From positions 425,124-489,123 of the forward strand of contig NZ_DDHJ01000018.1 in the NCBI RefSeq assembly GCF_002338065.1: 64,000 bases of DNA, in the 5' to 3' direction. Of the stretch, positions 60,550 to 64,000 are shown one piece after another; positions within the stretch are counted from its first letter, which is position 1; each line of letters opens with the position of its first letter. The DNA comes from Pseudomonas sp. UBA1879. GTDB lineage: Bacteria; Pseudomonadota; Gammaproteobacteria; Pseudomonadales; Pseudomonadaceae. The notes under the pieces are model-generated. The model saw only the letters and a list, made by a program, of their open reading frames with translations. It was not told where the DNA came from and did not search any database. Both the position numbers and the translations under genes were made by a program.

Positions 60550-61140
60550 ATGTACGAATCTTCCTCGGTCAGCGTCATTGATAAGCGGACGACCTTTCAT
60601 ACCCGCGCACCCCGTGGCCGCCGTGCCTTCGCAGCACAATGGGCGTTGGCGGCGATTATGCTCAGCGGCACCACACTCGTCGCCGCGGCCGCCAATGCCT
60701 TGCCCGATCAGCCGCCGTTCGACACGAGCGGCATGACAACACTGCTGTCGGTCGACGCCGTTGGTGTACAGATTTATGAGTGCCGTACCGATCAGGCTGG
60801 CCGGCTGGCGTGGGCCTTTCGTGAGCCGTTGGCAATCCTCACCTCGTCTGGCCAGACCGTAGGGCGCCATTATGCGGGCCCGTCATGGGAACTGAACGAT
60901 GGGGGAGCGGTGACCGGCAAAGTGGTCCATCAGAAACCGGGCGCCATGGAACGCGACATTGCGTTGCTGCAACTGGACGTTAGCGGGCGCAAAGGGGCGG
61001 GACTGTTATCGAAAGTGGTTTCGGTGCAGCGGATCGATACCCACGGAGGAGCGTTCTCCGGACCTTGCGAGAAGGGCGGTGCGTTGCACGCTGAACCCTA
61101 TAGCGCACGGTACATTTTCTGGGGCAAAGAAACCCAGTAG
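60550..61140 (+). CDS. Secreted DUF3455-family protein
   Basis: A 196-residue protein with a long N-terminal extension before a hydrophobic segment (about 29-48) and cleavage near NALP, then a DUF3455 domain (VGVQIYECRTDQAGRLAWAF; RHYAGPSWELNDGGAVTGKV; YSARYIFWGK at the end). The family's function is unknown and many members are exported. Two tandem copies of the island ECF motif precede it, making it the clearest single-gene target of the local sigma factor. Confidence 0.82.
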   Translation: MYESSSVSVIDKRTTFHTRAPRGRRAFAAQWALAAIMLSGTTLVAAAANALPDQPPFDTSGMTTLLSVDAVGVQIYECRTDQAGRLAWAFREPLAILTSSGQTVGRHYAGPSWELNDGGAVTGKVVHQKPGAMERDIALLQLDVSGRKGAGLLSKVVSVQRIDTHGGAFSGPCEKGGALHAEPYSARYIFWGKETQ

Positions 61141-61207
61141 ATTGGTAGCTTATGGAATAGCGTACGCCGGGTCGCACAGAACATGCGCGACTCGCGCAGC
61201 GATTGAA

Positions 61208-62119
61208 CTAACCCTGGTCTTCTAGCGAAAACGTGCCTCGCATCACGATCACGCAGTCCCCGGATACCCTCACTTCCTCTGCCTCATCACGGGAGTAATG
61301 CACATTGAGCACGCTCGGCCGTCCCACGGATAGGCCTTGAGTGACACAGGCCGTCATCAGCTTCCTGGCATCCAGGCTTGCGAGTAATGCGATAGCCGCA
61401 GCAGTTGCACTCCCCGTACCCGGGTCTTCGGTCATACGATGAGTGAACGTGCGCGCCTCCAAATCGATATGAGCAGTGTAGTCTGAGCCAGTTGAGATTT
61501 TTGTATACGCGTAAATCGAAGTGGCTCCCCCGACGGGTACCGTCAGCTTGAACGCTGCCGGATTTGGAGCGCATTGTCTTAATGCCTCTTGGCTCTTGAT
61601 TTCCACAATAATGAAAGGCAGCCCCACAGACGCAACTTGAGGAGGGTGGTTAGTAATGTTTATTTGATCAGGATTCAGCGACAGACAGGCTGCAACTTGC
61701 ATTTGGTCAACTGTCGCTCGTTTCGAGAACGGCTCCGGCGCGATCAGTTCAGCACCGATGGGGCGGCCTTCTTCGAAAAGAATGCGCATAGGAACAAGGC
61801 CCGCCGCTTCTTCAAAAACCATGGTTTCAGGCGGCAAAATCCCGGACCGATACATCTCCATGGCCAGAATGTATGCGGTTCCAATATTAGGATGTCCCGC
61901 GAACGGAAATTCTTTTGAAGGAGAAAAGATACGAACCCAGGCTGAATGTTCGGCGCTCTTCGGGGGCAACACGAAGGTGGTTTCACTGTAGCCGAACTCA
62001 GCCGCAATACGTTGCATCTGTTCGCTCGACAGACCCACCGCATCTAATACGACTGCCACAGGATTTCCATGAAACGCTGTGGATGAGAAAACGTCTGCAG
62101 TCACGTATTGATGCTTCAT
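61208..62119 (-). CDS. PhzF family protein
   Basis: A 303-residue PhzF/YddE-family isomerase-fold protein: VTADVFSSTAFHGNPVAVVL, catalytic-glutamate region FGYSETTFVLPP, FPFAGHPNIGTAYIL and RMTEDPGTGSATAAAIALL. Substrate unknown; no phenazine genes are nearby. The GC content seems slightly lower than in its left-hand neighbours. Tandem with the SDR gene but separated by about 100 bp. Confidence 0.9.
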   Translation of the reverse strand: MKHQYVTADVFSSTAFHGNPVAVVLDAVGLSSEQMQRIAAEFGYSETTFVLPPKSAEHSAWVRIFSPSKEFPFAGHPNIGTAYILAMEMYRSGILPPETMVFEEAAGLVPMRILFEEGRPIGAELIAPEPFSKRATVDQMQVAACLSLNPDQINITNHPPQVASVGLPFIIVEIKSQEALRQCAPNPAAFKLTVPVGGATSIYAYTKISTGSDYTAHIDLEARTFTHRMTEDPGTGSATAAAIALLASLDARKLMTACVTQGLSVGRPSVLNVHYSRDEAEEVRVSGDCVIVMRGTFSLEDQG

Positions 62120-62220
62120 CTGACGAGCCTCGCATTAGCATTCATTGAATAGGCAATTCTGACTGCAGATGAAGCGTTCCGGTAGTCACCGGCTTCAGGC
62201 AAAGGGAAGTGAGCGTCAAA

Positions 62221-62964
62221 TCACCAGCCATACGGCGCCATGGAAGGTCCCTCAGCATCATGGTAGAAGCCGCCTGTTGGCCCCATCCAGCCCAGCGTGG
62301 CCAGCCGGACAGCGATCACCGCACCTTGCTCAACTGTTTTGGGGGCCATCTTCCCGCCCATGTCGGTGGCAACCGAGCCCGGGCATGCAGCATTGACCTT
62401 GATGCCTTCTGTCAGTAGTTCTTTCGCGAGTTTCGCGGTGTACATGTTGATGGCGGTCTTGGAAGCGGAATAACCCATTGCATGGACGCCCCACGTGGGC
62501 GCTTTCATATCACCCGTAAGGCTGATCGATCCAAGACCGCTGCTCATGAACACGATCCGCGCATTTTCGGCTTTACGCAGTAGGGGTAGAAACGCCTGTG
62601 TCACGCGAACAGTGCCGAAAAAGTTAACGTCGAAGATCGATCGAATGGCGTCAATGTCTTCGGTGCTTGGCGGCGAGCCCATGCCTGAGGCGATTCCCGC
62701 ATTATTGATCAGAATATCGAGATGATGAGATTGCGCTTCGACGTGCGCGACAGCCGCGCGAACGCTATCTGCGTCCGTGATATCAAGTTGCACGAAATGA
62801 GCCGCGATACCGCCAGCACGTAAGTCCTCCGCTGCCTGGGTGCCTCGTTCCTGATCTCGACACCCGAGCCACACGGTATGGCCCATCGCGCCCAATTGTC
62901 GTGCGGTTTCGAACCCGATGCCCTTATTCGCACCTGTGATCAAAGCGATTTTTGCCGTTGTCAT
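62221..62964 (-). CDS. Short-chain dehydrogenase/reductase
   Basis: A 247-residue classical SDR: NAD(P) motif TGANKGIGFETARQLG, NNAGIASG, and catalytic YSASK with a preceding Ser in FMSSGLGS. It resembles carbonyl-reductase-like SDRs. ATG at 62964 is preceded by AAGGAGAGC. Divergent from the AraC-type regulator, which may control it. Confidence 0.92.
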   Translation of the reverse strand: MTTAKIALITGANKGIGFETARQLGAMGHTVWLGCRDQERGTQAAEDLRAGGIAAHFVQLDITDADSVRAAVAHVEAQSHHLDILINNAGIASGMGSPPSTEDIDAIRSIFDVNFFGTVRVTQAFLPLLRKAENARIVFMSSGLGSISLTGDMKAPTWGVHAMGYSASKTAINMYTAKLAKELLTEGIKVNAACPGSVATDMGGKMAPKTVEQGAVIAVRLATLGWMGPTGGFYHDAEGPSMAPYGW

Positions 62965-63063
62965 AAAAGCTCTCCTTGAGGGGGCCTCTACGATAAGCAT
63001 CAACACCCTTGCTCGCAGCCCCGATCATGCCAGACACTTGCCTTATTCTCCCAATATCTCTAA

Positions 63064-63960
63064 ATGACGTTTATGACAGAAGCGACCCATCTCACGCAGC
63101 GCGCGCTCGCAGCCGCATCCTCGTTCGTTGTGCAGCAACCCGACGTCGTGGGGCTTGCTACGCCGATTCCGCGACTGAAAATCTGGTCCAGCACTAAGCC
63201 TACGCAACCCACCCCCGCGATGTTCGAGCCCATGTTCTACGTGGTGTTGCGCGGAACCAAGGTGCTGACGATAGGCGAAAATCGCTTCGAGTTAAGAGCC
63301 GGTGATTGCGCGGCAGCGTCGTTCGGCATGCCCTATGTAAGCCAATTGGTAGGGGCTACATCCGCCGCACCTTATGTAGCCGTGAGCCTTGCCATCGATA
63401 CTGCTCTACTGATTCAGATCATGCTGGATATGCCCAACGTCGAGGAACGTTGGGTGTGCTCGGCAGCTGGATCCAGCCTTGGCGGCGAGGTCGGTGACGC
63501 GTTTTGTCGGTTGATGGAATTGCTCTCAAAACCCGATGAAATCAAAGTATTAGGTCATCACTACGAGGCCGAGCTTTATCACCGGCTGCTACAAAGTTCG
63601 ATGGGCGATACGCTGCGCCAGATTGGCAACCGGAATGGCAGATTGCGGCAGATCCAAAAAGCGGCCGACTGGTTGTGCGCCAACAGGCAAAAATCCTTCG
63701 CCGTCAGCGACCTTGCAAACCTTTCCGGCATGAGTCTTACCTCGTTTTATCGCCATTTCAAAGCCGTCACTGGCTACAGTCCCATCGCCTTCCAACGGCA
63801 TCTGCGCCTGCTGGAAGCACGCAGATTACTGATTGCAGGCGGCACATCTGTATCGAGCGCGGCCTACGCAGTGGGGTATCTCAGCACGTCCCAGTTCAGT
63901 CGGGAGTACCGGCGCATGTTTGGCTTCCCGCCGTTCAAGGACCTCCCCAGGCAGCCCTGA
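63064..63960 (+). CDS. AraC family transcriptional regulator
   Basis: A 298-residue regulator with an N-terminal AraC_N cupin-like domain (FYVVLRGTKVLTIGENRFEL) and a C-terminal double HTH (VSDLANLSGMSLTSFYRHFK; FQRHLRLLEARRLLIAGGTS; AVGYLSTSQFSREYRRMFGF). Probably controls the divergent SDR gene. ATG at 63064 or 63073 are both possible. Confidence 0.92.
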   Translation: MTFMTEATHLTQRALAAASSFVVQQPDVVGLATPIPRLKIWSSTKPTQPTPAMFEPMFYVVLRGTKVLTIGENRFELRAGDCAAASFGMPYVSQLVGATSAAPYVAVSLAIDTALLIQIMLDMPNVEERWVCSAAGSSLGGEVGDAFCRLMELLSKPDEIKVLGHHYEAELYHRLLQSSMGDTLRQIGNRNGRLRQIQKAADWLCANRQKSFAVSDLANLSGMSLTSFYRHFKAVTGYSPIAFQRHLRLLEARRLLIAGGTSVSSAAYAVGYLSTSQFSREYRRMFGFPPFKDLPRQP

Positions 63961-64000
63961 GCGTCCACTGGATCGCTGGAAGGATTTGAAATCCGCCATC

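Noticed and set aside
61208..62119. PhzF-family gene as evidence of a phenazine cluster
   Set aside because: No other phz gene is present, and PhzF-like isomerases are widespread outside phenazine synthesis.

Overview
The window is GC-rich chromosomal DNA from a Pseudomonas, most likely a plant-associated member of the P. fluorescens/P. syringae lineage. The evidence is a P. syringae-type (Hrp1) type III secretion locus with perfect hrp boxes, a BphO/BphP phytochrome pair, Pseudomonas-type REP/REPIN repeats, and an ImpA/TssA-type type VI secretion (T6SS) cluster with kinase/phosphatase control. No rRNA, tRNA, CRISPR array, IS element or phage was recognised.

Layout. 0.2-6.5 kb: sulfur or small-solute scavenging on the minus strand (two periplasmic binding proteins, an SfnB-like acyl-CoA-dehydrogenase-fold oxidoreductase, an NtaA/DszA-type flavin monooxygenase), interrupted by a REPIN-rich gap and one membrane protein. 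6.9-14.3 kb: maintenance genes (msrA, a UvsE-like endonuclease, a diguanylate cyclase, an NADP-type GAPDH, LemA plus an M48 protease). 14.8-20.4 kb: bphO-bphP, a PcaB-like protein with an altered signature loop, and an EamA transporter. 20.5-28.2 kb: half of an Hrp1 type III locus, two intact operons hrpA-hrpZ-hrpB-hrcJ-hrpD-hrpE and hrpF-hrpG-hrcC-hrpT-hrpV, each with its own hrp box. The export apparatus, the ATPase and the regulators HrpL/HrpR/HrpS are not here. 28.3-31.1 kb: an HDOD protein, a branched-chain aminotransferase with a clear terminator, and sodC.

31.3-61.1 kb is one regulatory and functional island. It starts with an ECF sigma factor and a divergent membrane anti-sigma factor. 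It continues with tssA-B-C-hcp-E-F-G-H, two cargo-type genes, vgrG, fha, tssK-L-M and tagF, followed by a convergent signalling operon (FecR-domain protein, haem-site sensor, PpkA kinase, PppA phosphatase) and a divergent DUF3455 gene. Five copies of one promoter-like motif, GGAATAAA-N15-GTTNTM (M = A or C), occur only in intergenic DNA of this island: ahead of tssA, ahead of vgrG, twice ahead of the DUF3455 gene, and once downstream of the sigma gene. I infer that the local ECF sigma factor controls the T6SS and its accessory genes.

The most unusual gene is the one co-translated with clpV (44001-44603). It reads as a compact ribosome-inactivating protein (RIP; ricin A/Shiga-type rRNA N-glycosidase) retaining all the expected active-site residues, and it is followed by a 202-residue orphan that may be its immunity protein or a second effector. 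61.2-64 kb: a PhzF-family protein, an SDR and a divergent AraC-type regulator.
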